A DNA stretch of 64,000 bases from an uncultured Rhodopila sp. (GTDB lineage Bacteria > Pseudomonadota > Alphaproteobacteria > Acetobacterales > Acetobacteraceae): assembly GCA_903932145.1 (NCBI GenBank), contig CAIZFE010000004.1:299402-363401 (forward strand). The letters are read 5' to 3'. The notes under the pieces were generated by a model. The model saw nothing but the letters and a program-made list of their open reading frames with translations. It ran no database searches and was not told the origin of the DNA. Positions 17,950 through 26,568 of this stretch are shown piece by piece. The position numbers were made by a program, and so were the translations under genes. The number at the start of each line of letters is the position of its first letter. The first letter of the stretch is position 1.

Positions 17950-18753
17950 TCACCCCGCGCCGCCCGGGCGCGCGCCTGGTAACGGCGGGCTTTCCGGTGG
18001 CCCGGCAAAGCACTGCGCCAGATTCATCCAAACTTGCGCCGGCTTGCCAACAACCGTTAAATCCGTATCGATGACGTTTCGGGCCTGCGTGACAACCAGG
18101 CAGAAGTCCAACGCAGTACCGGAAACGCTGTTATCGGGCGACGGATCATTCCATTCCCACACAGCACCCGACGGCGCTCCCAGACGCACATACGGCGCGG
18201 GTCCGGGAACCGGTTCGCCGCGATTGGCGAACGTCCAGCCATAGGTGCGCACTCCGATTTCGGCGATATTGCGCAGCCGATCCGTTGGCTGCCGCGCCGC
18301 GCCCATCAGGTCGTAAATGGCCTGACCATGCGCCCAGGTTTCCATCTGACGCGCCGTGGCGAACATGCGGACACCCATGTCCGGGCCATACCATGTCAGC
18401 CTGGCGTTTGGAGGCAACGCCAAGAGCGTGTCGCAAAGCGCCGAAACCTCCGCGTACCAGCGGTCCAGCAAGTGTTTCCCGGTCAGGTGCCCCAGTCGAT
18501 CCCGAGCCTCCTGGACGCGGGTCATGCCGGTGTCACGGCGGGCCTGGATTTCAGTGCGTAGCCGGTTGAACGGGACAGGTCCCTGCACTGACGCCGCTGC
18601 CATCAGGTCGCTGTCGTGCAGATGTTGCACAATGTCATTCACCGTCCACCCCTTGAACAGCGTCGACCGGTCCCAGTCCGCTTCGGTCAGGGTCGTCAGC
18701 AGGCCATGCAATTCATCGGCTTCCGCCCGCAAATCGGCTGCTTGTTCTGCCAT
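17950..18753 (-). CDS. TIGR03084-type DinB/maleylpyruvate-isomerase-like metal-binding protein
   Basis: The 267-residue protein begins with the DinB-like four-helix domain of the mycothiol-dependent maleylpyruvate isomerase group (DWDRSTLFKGWTVNDIVQHLHDSDL). The later metal-site region is around ATARQMETWAHGQAIYD, with His in the family position. The C-terminal half (RTYGWTFANRG, PSGAVWEWNDP, DFCLVVTQ) is the SCP2-like part typical of the TIGR03084 family. Function in the family is not established, and alphaproteobacteria lack mycothiol, so a different thiol or none is likely. It follows flhA by 58 bases on the same strand but is probably not a flagellar gene. Confidence 0.85.
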   Translation of the reverse strand: MAEQAADLRAEADELHGLLTTLTEADWDRSTLFKGWTVNDIVQHLHDSDLMAAASVQGPVPFNRLRTEIQARRDTGMTRVQEARDRLGHLTGKHLLDRWYAEVSALCDTLLALPPNARLTWYGPDMGVRMFATARQMETWAHGQAIYDLMGAARQPTDRLRNIAEIGVRTYGWTFANRGEPVPGPAPYVRLGAPSGAVWEWNDPSPDNSVSGTALDFCLVVTQARNVIDTDLTVVGKPAQVWMNLAQCFAGPPESPPLPGARPGGAG

Positions 18754-18811
18754 GGAGACGTCCTCGTGTTGACGATCCGCATGATGGACTCAAAACGTCG
18801 TCGGACATAGG

Positions 18812-20887
18812 TCAGATGCTGCCCAACGCCCGTAGCCGCGATTGCGGATGGATTTCCTGCTGCGCGAGAACCACCGTCGAAGGCTGCGCCCGCGCGATCA
18901 CCATACGGACATGTGGCCTGATCGTCGAAGAACAGATCACGACAGGATGTTCACCGCCGGCCGCCTCGAACGCCGTCTTCAGGCGTTGGATGAATTCGCG
19001 CAATTTGGACGGCGCGATCGCCAGTTGGCGCTCGTCGCCCTGCGGGACAATCGCCTCGGCAAACGCCGCTTCCCATTCCGCCGACAGCGGCAATGCGGGA
19101 ATGTAGCCGCCCTGCCCCGTGTTGGACATGCTGATTTGGCGTGACAGCCGAATGCGAACATGCGCCAGGATCGCGTGGATCGCCCGCGCGCCGCTGACGC
19201 AGGCTTCCTGAATCCCCTCGAGAATGGTCGGCAAATCACGGATGGAAACCCGTTCCACGAGCAATCCCTGTAGCACCCGTTGCACGCCACCGGTGGAAAT
19301 CTGCGAGGGAATCAGTTCGCTGACCAGCCTCTGATGCTCTTTAGCCAGGCCATCCAGCAGTTTCTGAGTCTCGGAATACGATAGCAGTTCATCCAGATTG
19401 CCGCGGATCAGTTCGGTCAGATGGGTGATCAGAACACTGGCGAGGTCCACCACGGTGCACCCCTTCAGCACGGCTTCCTGGCGCTTGATCTCGCTGATCC
19501 AGACCGCGGGCAAACCGAACGCCGGCTCCTTCGTCCGCTCACCGTCCACCGCCGCGTAACCGCCGGCCGGGTTGATCGCCAACAGCATCCCCGGACGTAA
19601 TTCGCCCTTGCCGGCCTCCATTTCCTTGATCCGGAAGCAATAGCCGTTCGCCGGAAGTTCCATGTTGTCCTGCACCCGCACCGGCGGCAGGATAAACCCC
19701 ATTTCCGTGGCGAACGTCTTGCGCAGGACCTTGATTTGTTCGGTCAACCGCGCGCCGTCACCGCTCGCCAGACCCAACAGCGCAAAACCCAGTTCCAGGC
19801 GCAACGTGTCGATATGCAGTGACTGGGTGATCGGCGCCTCGACGACCTCGGTGGAGCGGATACCCTGGGCGACCGCCGCCGCCGCTTCGTTTCTTGTACG
19901 GCGGCGCATCCAGGCCGCCCCGCCGGCCAACCCCGCCAGGACCAGGAACGGCAGTGCCGGCAGCCCGGGCAGGGCGGCCAACACCACCGCCGCTCCGGCG
20001 GCCAGCCCCAGCGCCTGCGGCGAGGCCCCCAACTGGCGAAAGATCGCTTTGTCGGCGGTGCCTTCGATGCCGCCCTTGGTAACGACGATGCCGGCGGCGG
20101 TGGACACCAGCAAAGCCGGTATCTGCGAGACCAGGCCGTCGCCGACGGTCAGGGTTGTAAAGGTGGCGAACGCATCGCCGATTGGCATGCCATGTCGCAG
20201 GACACCGATCGCCAGCCCGCCGACGATGTTAATAACGGTAATGATCAGACCGGCGATCGCATCGCCGCGCACGAACTTCGCGGCGCCGTCCATGGCGCCA
20301 TAGAACGAACTTTCTTCTTCCAGTTCGCGCCGCCGCCGCTTGCCCTCCACGTCGTTGATCGATCCCGAGGACATCTCGGAATCGATCGCCATTTGCTTGC
20401 CTGGCATCGCATCCAGGCTGAACCGGGCAGCGACCTCGGCGATGCGGCCGGAACCTTTCGTGATCACCATGAAATTCACGACGAGCAGGATCGAGAAGAC
20501 AATGACGCCGATCAGCACGTCGCCGCCCATCAGGAAGCCACCGAACGCGGCGACGACATGCCCCGCCGCCAGCGGTCCTTCGTAGCCGTGCGACAAAACC
20601 AGCCGCGTGGTGGCCACGTTCAGCGACAGGCGCAGCAGCGTGCTGATCAGCAGCAGGGTGGGAAAGCTGGTGAAATCGAGAGGCCGGATAATGAACAGGC
20701 CCACCATCAGGATCAGCACACTGGCGGTCAGCGAGATCGCCAGCCCGCAATCCAGCAGGAACGGCGGCAGCGGCAGCACCAGGATGACCAGCAAGGCCAT
20801 CACCCCGAAAGCCAGGCCGATGTCGCTGCCGATACGGAACGGCTTCAGGCGCTGTAAAATCCCGGCCATCCGTTCAGGCCACGCCAA
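18812..20887 (-). CDS. flhA: Flagellar export gate protein FlhA
   Basis: The 691-residue inner-membrane protein forms the nonameric ring of the flagellar type III export apparatus. Residues 1-330 contain about eight membrane helices and the family (FHIPEP) loop, seen as RRRRELEEESSFYGAMDGAA followed by KFVRGDAIAG. The rest is the cytosolic domain that docks chaperone-substrate complexes. The length is normal. The start at 20887 overlaps the end of the sigma-54 activator gene by 14 bases, so translation is coupled. It is the last gene of the fliF-fliG-fliH-fliN-activator-flhA run. Confidence 0.97.
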   Translation of the reverse strand: MAWPERMAGILQRLKPFRIGSDIGLAFGVMALLVILVLPLPPFLLDCGLAISLTASVLILMVGLFIIRPLDFTSFPTLLLISTLLRLSLNVATTRLVLSHGYEGPLAAGHVVAAFGGFLMGGDVLIGVIVFSILLVVNFMVITKGSGRIAEVAARFSLDAMPGKQMAIDSEMSSGSINDVEGKRRRRELEEESSFYGAMDGAAKFVRGDAIAGLIITVINIVGGLAIGVLRHGMPIGDAFATFTTLTVGDGLVSQIPALLVSTAAGIVVTKGGIEGTADKAIFRQLGASPQALGLAAGAAVVLAALPGLPALPFLVLAGLAGGAAWMRRRTRNEAAAAVAQGIRSTEVVEAPITQSLHIDTLRLELGFALLGLASGDGARLTEQIKVLRKTFATEMGFILPPVRVQDNMELPANGYCFRIKEMEAGKGELRPGMLLAINPAGGYAAVDGERTKEPAFGLPAVWISEIKRQEAVLKGCTVVDLASVLITHLTELIRGNLDELLSYSETQKLLDGLAKEHQRLVSELIPSQISTGGVQRVLQGLLVERVSIRDLPTILEGIQEACVSGARAIHAILAHVRIRLSRQISMSNTGQGGYIPALPLSAEWEAAFAEAIVPQGDERQLAIAPSKLREFIQRLKTAFEAAGGEHPVVICSSTIRPHVRMVIARAQPSTVVLAQQEIHPQSRLRALGSI

Positions 20888-21935
20888 TCACGACCGGCCG
20901 CGGAATCTTGGTGCCGCCGCGCTCATACTCATGTAGTTTGTTACGCAACGTGCGGATCGAAATACCAAGCACCACGGCCGTCTGCGTGCGATTGCCCTTA
21001 AGCTGGCACAGCGTATCCAGGATCATATCCTTTTCCACCGCCTCGATCGTCCGGCCGCCCGTGGTCATCGGCGTAGCAATTTCCACCGGCACCGGGGTGG
21101 TTTCCTCGGCATCGTCCGATGCATCGATGCGGAGTGAAGCCGCGGTGATGCAGGCGCCTGTTTCAGTCAACACGGCCCGATGAATAACGTTCTCCAGTTC
21201 GCGGACGTTGCCGAACCAGGAGTGGCGCCGCAGCAAGGCCAGCGCGTCCGGGGCGACGGATTTCGCCAAACGCCCGTTCGCCCTGGCGAATTTACTGGCA
21301 AAGAAATCCGCCAGCACAGGCAAATCGTCGGGCCGTTCGCGCAGCGGCGGCACTGTCACCGCAATAACATTCAGCCGGAACAGCAAGTCCGCTCTGAACC
21401 GGCCCAGACGCACCTCTTTTTGCAGGTCCCGGTTCGTCGTGGCGACGATACGGACATCGACTTTAACCGGCCGGTCGCCGCCAAGCCGGTCGATCTCGCG
21501 CTGCTCCACCGCCCGCAGCAATCGCGCCTGCATCCGCAGATCCATTTCGCCGATATCGTCGAGAAACAACGTGCCGCCGCTCGCAGCCTCAAACTTGCCG
21601 ATCCGGCGCGATACCGCACCGAAAAAGGCGCCCTCCTCATGGCCGAACAATTCGCTTTCCAGCAGCGCGTCGGGAATGGCCGCACAATTGACCGCCACAA
21701 ACGGTTCACGGTGTCGGTTTGAACAGCGATGCAGGTGCAGGGCGATCAGTTCCTTGCCGGTGCCGCTCTCGCCGGTGATCAGAACCGTGGCATTGCTGGC
21801 CGCCACATGCTCCACCCACCGGATCAGGGCCAGCATCGCCGAGTCCCGGACGACCATGGGTTCCGCGGTCACCAGCCGGTCAACCGGCTGGTCATTCTGT
21901 TCAAGACACGGAGAATCCCCGGAAGACTGCCTCAT
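20874..21935 (-). CDS. flbD: Receiver-less sigma-54 activator of the FlbD/FleQ type
   Basis: The 353-residue protein has an AAA+ domain with Walker A GESGTGKE, Walker B GGTLFLDDIGE and the R-finger region FRADLLFRLNV. A Fis-type HTH lies at the C-terminus (NRTQTAVVLGISIRTLRNKL). By position between fliN and flhA and by domain order it corresponds to Caulobacter FlbD, which activates class III/IV flagellar genes. Two oddities are visible. There is no N-terminal receiver domain, only about 25 extra residues. The loop that engages sigma-54 reads GAFFGA rather than GAFTGA, checked codon by codon (21624-21641). It may therefore contact sigma-54 differently or regulate in another way. It begins one base after fliN ends. 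Confidence 0.9.
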   Translation of the reverse strand: MRQSSGDSPCLEQNDQPVDRLVTAEPMVVRDSAMLALIRWVEHVAASNATVLITGESGTGKELIALHLHRCSNRHREPFVAVNCAAIPDALLESELFGHEEGAFFGAVSRRIGKFEAASGGTLFLDDIGEMDLRMQARLLRAVEQREIDRLGGDRPVKVDVRIVATTNRDLQKEVRLGRFRADLLFRLNVIAVTVPPLRERPDDLPVLADFFASKFARANGRLAKSVAPDALALLRRHSWFGNVRELENVIHRAVLTETGACITAASLRIDASDDAEETTPVPVEIATPMTTGGRTIEAVEKDMILDTLCQLKGNRTQTAVVLGISIRTLRNKLHEYERGGTKIPRPVVIGVA

Positions 21936-21936
21936 G

Positions 21937-22257
21937 TCAGTTCGCGCGATCCGACTTCACGATTTCAGTCATCGTGATACCGAGACGGTTGTCATCGACC
22001 ATCACGACTTCACCGCGCGCCACCAGGCGATTGTTGACATAGATGTCGATCGCCTCGCCCAGTTTGCGATCGAGTTCCACCACCGCGCCGCGGCCCAGTT
22101 TCAACAATTGCGAGACCTGCATGGTGGCCTTGCCCAGCACCGCGGAGACGGTGACCGGAACGTCATAAATCGCTTCCAGGTCGGATCTGCCAATGCCAAC
22201 GGAGTCCACCGGGGCCGCGCCGCCCGGAATCGCATCGAAATCGTCTTCATTCGCCAT
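21937..22257 (-). CDS. fliN: Flagellar C-ring switch protein FliN
   Basis: A 106-residue SpoA/FliN domain protein. The conserved core is IYDVPVTVSAVLGKATMQVSQ followed by LLKLGRGAVVELDRKLGEAI and VNNRLVARGEVVMVDDNRLG. With FliM and FliG it forms the C-ring that sets rotation direction, and with FliH it docks the export ATPase. Its start overlaps the end of fliH by 11 bases. The length is close to the minimal FliN of other alphaproteobacteria. Confidence 0.96.
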   Translation of the reverse strand: MANEDDFDAIPGGAAPVDSVGIGRSDLEAIYDVPVTVSAVLGKATMQVSQLLKLGRGAVVELDRKLGEAIDIYVNNRLVARGEVVMVDDNRLGITMTEIVKSDRAN

Positions 22258-22966
22258 GGGCCGGGTCCTTTGAGTCGGTTAACGCCGCCTGAAGCGCGTC
22301 CATAACAGCCTGCCAAACCTGATCGGGTTGGCGTTTTGCATGGCCCGCACCCCAGCAGACGCGAACCTCGCCCGGCGTCATCGTGTCGATGCCGGTCACC
22401 GTAATCGTGCCGCGTTGCTCCGCCGCCAGGCGGGACACCGTGCCGGCGACGTAGTCAGCCAGCGCGACCGGGACGTCGATCCGAACCGCCGGTTCCCTGG
22501 ACAACCCCGGCAAGACGCGGTCCAGCATAGCCCCCACTTCGTTCAGCCCCGACCGCTCGATCAGCTCGGGCATCACCGCCCGCATCGAGCCGATCAGGGC
22601 TTTGGCCAGGGCGGAAGCTGCCCGGTCGGCCACACGGACGGTCTGCTGGCACCCCTGCGCCATGGTGGTTGCGATCAGCGTCAGGGCCTGCGTCTCCGAC
22701 GCTGTGCGGCTGGCTGCATCAGAGGCGGCCGCGGCGGCCAGACCGGCCGCATAACCCGCATCGAAGCCGGCCTGACGTTCGCCTAGAAGTTCGCTCCGGC
22801 TAAACAACGGTTCGACGGGCTGTCGCAGTGCGTCGTCGCTGAAGTCGCGCCGGAACAATGACGCGCTGCCGGGACGCTGCGACAAACCGGGGGCGGCCGG
22901 CACAGCGAAGCGAGGCCGGACCCAGTTCAATTCGATGGGCGCGCGTGCGGTGAAATCTCCGTCCAT
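22247..22966 (-). CDS. fliH: Flagellar export regulator FliH-like protein
   Basis: The 239-residue protein sits exactly where fliH is expected, between fliG and fliN, two bases after fliG. The N-terminus is variable. The centre has the small-residue helix ERQAGFDAGYAAGLAAAAAS, a FliH/YscL trait, and the C-terminal domain (VRIDVPVALADYVAG, GTITVTGIDTMTPGEVRVCW) matches the FliH/V-ATPase E-subunit-like fold. FliH binds the ATPase FliI and anchors it at the C-ring; fliI itself is not in the window. Sequence identity in this family is low, so the name rests on position and on these patterns. Confidence 0.85.
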   Translation of the reverse strand: MDGDFTARAPIELNWVRPRFAVPAAPGLSQRPGSASLFRRDFSDDALRQPVEPLFSRSELLGERQAGFDAGYAAGLAAAAASDAASRTASETQALTLIATTMAQGCQQTVRVADRAASALAKALIGSMRAVMPELIERSGLNEVGAMLDRVLPGLSREPAVRIDVPVALADYVAGTVSRLAAEQRGTITVTGIDTMTPGEVRVCWGAGHAKRQPDQVWQAVMDALQAALTDSKDPAHGE

Positions 22967-22968
22967 GG

Positions 22969-23988
22969 CTAAAATACAACCTCTTCTTCGCTGGCAGCCT
23001 TGATTTCAATACGCCCCTGAGCGGCCAGATCTTTGGCCACACGCACAAGTTCGGCTCGCGAATCGTCCACCTCCCGCAGTTTGACCGGCCCCAGATTTTC
23101 CAGTTCCTCACGCAGCATCTTCGCCGCCCGTTCGGACAGATTCCGAAAGAACAGATCCTTCATCTCGGCAGACGCGCCCTTCAGCGCCATGGCGATCTTG
23201 TCTTTCTGCACGGTGCGCAGTAGCACCTGAATGCCCTGAGCCGGGACACGGCCAAGATCCTCGAACGTAAACATCAGCGCGCGAATGCGATCGGCCGCGT
23301 CCTGGTCACGACGTTCCAGGGCATCCAGAAATCGGGTTTCCGTCCTGCGATCCAGGTTGTTGAAGATGATCGCCATTTGCTCGTGCGGATCGCGCCTGGC
23401 CGTGCGCGCCAGGTTGGACATGAATTCTGACCGCAACGTCCGTTCCACGTCCGCGAGTACGTCCTTCTGCACGGTTTCCATACAGAGCAACCGCACGACA
23501 ACTTCGGTCGCGAACGATTCCGGCAGTTCCGCCAGCACCTTGGCGGCATGGTCCGGCCGGAGTTTTGAAATAACCACCGCAACGGTCTGCGGATATTCGT
23601 TCTTCAGATAACTCGCCAGCACGTCCTCATCGACATTGCCCAGCTTGTCCCACATAGTGCGGCCGGCCGGACCATGAATTTCCTCCATGATCTGCGCCAC
23701 CCGCGCCGGTGGCAACGACGTCAACAACAGACGTTCGGTGCTTTCGATGCCGCCCACCAACCCGGTCGCGTTGTTAAGACTCTCGGTAAATTCCGCGCAT
23801 AGTTGCTCGACGATCGCAGCCGGAATGGGTCCGAGATTGACCAGCGCCTTGGAAACCTCGCGGATTTCATCCTCGTGAAGCAACGAGAACAATTTCCCGC
23901 CCTGCACGTCGCCCAATGCCAGGATCAGAATTGCCGCCTTCTGCGGCCCTGTCAGATTGCGATAGTCCTGCGTTGTTGTCAGACTCAT
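22969..23988 (-). CDS. fliG: Flagellar rotor switch protein FliG
   Basis: The 339-residue protein has the usual three armadillo-type domains. The N-terminal part (LTGPQKAAILILALGDVQGGKLF) binds FliF. The middle has an HPQ-like region variant, ASYLKNEYPQTVAVVISKLRPDHAAKVL. The C-terminal torque helix region shows LMFTFEDLGRVPAQGIQVLLRTVQKD, then MLREELENLGPVKLREVDDS. FliG transmits stator force and forms the top of the C-ring. The gene is two bases from fliF and two from fliH, so it lies inside the operon. Confidence 0.97.
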   Translation of the reverse strand: MSLTTTQDYRNLTGPQKAAILILALGDVQGGKLFSLLHEDEIREVSKALVNLGPIPAAIVEQLCAEFTESLNNATGLVGGIESTERLLLTSLPPARVAQIMEEIHGPAGRTMWDKLGNVDEDVLASYLKNEYPQTVAVVISKLRPDHAAKVLAELPESFATEVVVRLLCMETVQKDVLADVERTLRSEFMSNLARTARRDPHEQMAIIFNNLDRRTETRFLDALERRDQDAADRIRALMFTFEDLGRVPAQGIQVLLRTVQKDKIAMALKGASAEMKDLFFRNLSERAAKMLREELENLGPVKLREVDDSRAELVRVAKDLAAQGRIEIKAASEEEVVF

Positions 23989-23989
23989 A

Positions 23990-25642
23990 TCAAATCGCCT
24001 TGCCGGCGAGCCAGCCGCGCATGACCATGACAGTTGCGTCGGGCTGGTTTTCCACTTGCTTGCTCAGATTGCGCAGCGAGGATGCCCGTATTTCGCCTTG
24101 GATATTCGCCACGTTCAGCATGGTGTCCTTATCGGCATTATCGGCCGCGTCACCGCCGGCCAGTAACAGGTTGTTCGGTGCGCCATTAGCCAACAGGGCG
24201 GTCGCCTCGCTCCCGTCAGGACCGGCCAGCGCCGCGACCGCAGCCGGCGGCTGGGCCAGAAGTCCGGTCGCCAATTTCAACGCCATGGGGCGAACGACAA
24301 AACCGAGCGAGAACAGGGCGACCAGGGCGATGATACCGATGGTGATCAACCAGATCAGATCGGCTTTTCCCAGTTTCAGCCAGCTCTCTTGCGTCACCGG
24401 ATCACCAAGATCCTCGGCCGGCGTAAAGCGCATGTTGACGACTTCGACATGATCGCCCCGCTTGGCATCGAACCCTACGGCGGACTTCACCAGCGTGGTC
24501 ACCCGGGCCAATTCGTCCGGCGTCAGTTCATGCCAGACCGGCTTGCCATCCGCTCCGGGCGTCGTGATCCCATCGACCAGCACCGCCATACTGAGTTTCT
24601 TGATGGAAGGAGCGTCATGGATCAGCGTGCGGACGGTCTTGTCGATTTCGTAGCTGGTGTTTTCTTCCTGATGGCTGCCCGCGGTGCCGCTCGATCCGCT
24701 GCTTTGCGAGTCCGGGTTCGGCAGATTGTTTTGTACTGAGACGCCCGCCTGGGGTTCGGTCGATTTGTTTGAATCAGTAACGGTCTGCTGGTGGCGAACC
24801 ACCTGCTTGTCGGGATCGAACTGCTCATGCGTTTCATTGATACGGTCAAAGTCCATCTCGACGCTGGCTTCGGCTCGGACATGTTCGGGTCCGAAGGTTC
24901 GTCCGAGCATCTGTTCGACGTCCTGATCGAGGCGTTGTTCGATCGAGTGGCGGACGTCGTCGTTGCTGTTCGAACCGCTCTCCGAACCGGCGCGTCCGGC
25001 GCGGGCCAACAATTCGCCCCGGTTATCCACCAGGCTGATGTTTTGCGCTTTCAGCCCTGTGACCGCAGTCGAAACGAGATTGACGATGGCCTGGACCTCA
25101 TTGTCACCCATGCGCCTGGCACCCGCCATTGAGATCACGATCGAGGCCTTGGCTTCTTGCTGCTCGCGGGCAAACGGCTCGCGCTTGGCAAGGACCAGGT
25201 GCACGCGCGCATTGCGGACGCCCTGGATGGTCCGGATCGTGCGGGCCAGTTCGCCTTCCAGCGCCCGCAGTTGGTTCATCTGCTGCTGAAATTGGTTGGA
25301 GGTCAGGCTGTCGCTGCGGTCGAATATTTCGTAGCCGACCGAACCGCCGGAGGGCAGCCCGTCACCGGCCATCGCCAGCCGAAGCCGATCGACCTGGTCC
25401 GAAGGCACGAAAATCGCCGAACCGTTGCTTTTAAGTTGATACGTGGCATGCAGCTTTTCCAGGGCCGCGGTCACCTGGGCGGAATCATGCAATTCCAGAT
25501 CGCTATACAGCAGAGACATCGGCTGATCGCTGCCACGCAGCGCGACAAAACCGATGATCGCCAGGACAGCAATGCCGACGACCGCGATTCCGAGCAGGCG
25601 CGGCGCCCCAAGCGATTTCAGACTGTCGAGGAAGCGATTCAC
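23990..25642 (-). CDS. fliF: Flagellar MS-ring protein FliF
   Basis: The 550-residue protein builds the MS ring in the inner membrane. A first membrane helix is near residues 16-36. The periplasmic ring-building motifs include MSLLYSDLELHDSAQVTAALEK, here split by the reader as MSLLYSDLEL and what follows, and EGELARTIRTIQGVRNARVHL. A second membrane helix lies near 435-460. The C-terminal tail that binds FliG is present (IRASSLRNLSKQVENQPD). The start is GTG 25642 with a GGGA site upstream. It is the first gene after a 208-base gap behind flgD and probably begins a transcript that runs to flhA. Confidence 0.97.
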   Translation of the reverse strand: MNRFLDSLKSLGAPRLLGIAVVGIAVLAIIGFVALRGSDQPMSLLYSDLELHDSAQVTAALEKLHATYQLKSNGSAIFVPSDQVDRLRLAMAGDGLPSGGSVGYEIFDRSDSLTSNQFQQQMNQLRALEGELARTIRTIQGVRNARVHLVLAKREPFAREQQEAKASIVISMAGARRMGDNEVQAIVNLVSTAVTGLKAQNISLVDNRGELLARAGRAGSESGSNSNDDVRHSIEQRLDQDVEQMLGRTFGPEHVRAEASVEMDFDRINETHEQFDPDKQVVRHQQTVTDSNKSTEPQAGVSVQNNLPNPDSQSSGSSGTAGSHQEENTSYEIDKTVRTLIHDAPSIKKLSMAVLVDGITTPGADGKPVWHELTPDELARVTTLVKSAVGFDAKRGDHVEVVNMRFTPAEDLGDPVTQESWLKLGKADLIWLITIGIIALVALFSLGFVVRPMALKLATGLLAQPPAAVAALAGPDGSEATALLANGAPNNLLLAGGDAADNADKDTMLNVANIQGEIRASSLRNLSKQVENQPDATVMVMRGWLAGKAI

Positions 25643-25850
25643 CGCGATCCCTGACCATCCGGGTATCGTCCGTTCGCGACGGCATTCAACATCATCCCAG
25701 CCTGCACCGTCGCACTCCTCATGCCGATCATCGGATTATAGGAGCGGGGAAACAATTTACCGTGAGCCTGGTGGCTATTTTTGCCGCGGGGCGGCAATTT
25801 CGCCGAACGTGCTTTTTTTCCGGCGGTTCTCCCCCCTAAGCAATGGTCGT
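25643..25850. other. Gap between flgD and fliF with a short GC-rich hairpin
   Basis: The 208-base gap precedes fliF and probably holds its promoter. A 7-bp inverted repeat, TTGCCGC and GCGGCAA around a CCC loop, is visible at about 25779-25795. It is not followed by a convincing T run in either direction, so I do not call it a terminator. I could not find a clean sigma-54 pair (GG-N10-GC). Confidence 0.35.
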
Positions 25851-26543
25851 TTATGACCCCAAAGACACAATTTGGCTGTATGGAACGGCGGTGTTGCCGA
25901 ACTGTAGTTGGACGGCCTGATTGACCTGCTCGGCGCCGGTCACGGTGCCGACCGACTGGAACGGCACCGCGGTGCCTCCGGCGGTCACCGCGACGGTATA
26001 ACTGCCATCGGGCAACTGCGCCCCGTTGCTGTCGGTGCCGTTCCACTTCCAGGTATTGGCACCCGCCGCGGCGTTGACGGTCTGCGTCTGGACGGTGGCC
26101 CCGCTTGAATTCACCACCGCGATTTGCACCGATTCCGCGGTGTTGGCCTGGAAATTCACCTGTGCGGCGCTGTTCTGTAGGGGCAGGGCGCCGCCCGAGA
26201 AAGCCACGCTGGTACCCACAAGGCTGGATGCCTGACTGAGCTGCTGGGTCTGACTGGCGGTCAGAATCTGCCCGAGTGTCGTATTGGTGTTGATTTGTTG
26301 GGCAACGCCGGTGAACTGGACCAATTGGCTGGTGAATTGGTTGGTATCCATGGGCGCGGTGGGATCTTGATTTTTGAGTTGGGTTGTCAGCAAAGACAAG
26401 AAATCGTTGAAATTATCGGTCAGGGACGCAAGCGTATTCGTTGTGGTCGCCGCCGCCGCGGCGGTGCCGTTCTTCGCCGCGTTAGCGGTCGCTGAGGCGT
26501 TAGCAGCAGCGATGGTGCTCGCATAGGTTGATGAAATTGTCAT
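25851..26543 (-). CDS. flgD: Flagellar hook-capping (scaffold) protein FlgD
   Basis: The 230-residue protein has the FlgD signature near the N-terminus (NDFLSLLTTQLKNQDPTAPMDTNQFTSQLVQFT), quoted here in two pieces: LLTTQLKNQDP and PMDTNQFTSQLVQFT. A Tudor/FnIII-like middle follows, with NTWKWNGTDSNGAQLPDGSY matching the FlgD WDG-x-D-x-x-G-x-x-LPDG pattern. It caps the growing hook and is needed for FlgE assembly. It lies 25 bases after fliK on the same strand, the usual fliK-flgD pairing. Confidence 0.96.
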   Translation of the reverse strand: MTISSTYASTIAAANASATANAAKNGTAAAAATTTNTLASLTDNFNDFLSLLTTQLKNQDPTAPMDTNQFTSQLVQFTGVAQQINTNTTLGQILTASQTQQLSQASSLVGTSVAFSGGALPLQNSAAQVNFQANTAESVQIAVVNSSGATVQTQTVNAAAGANTWKWNGTDSNGAQLPDGSYTVAVTAGGTAVPFQSVGTVTGAEQVNQAVQLQFGNTAVPYSQIVSLGS

Positions 26544-26568
26544 GGCATACTCCGGGTGTGCTGATTGA

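Noticed and set aside
25770..25815. A sigma-54 promoter for fliF (AGCACG with a TTGC nearby on the minus strand)
   Set aside because: The spacing between the GG/AG and GC elements is too long for a -24/-12 promoter.
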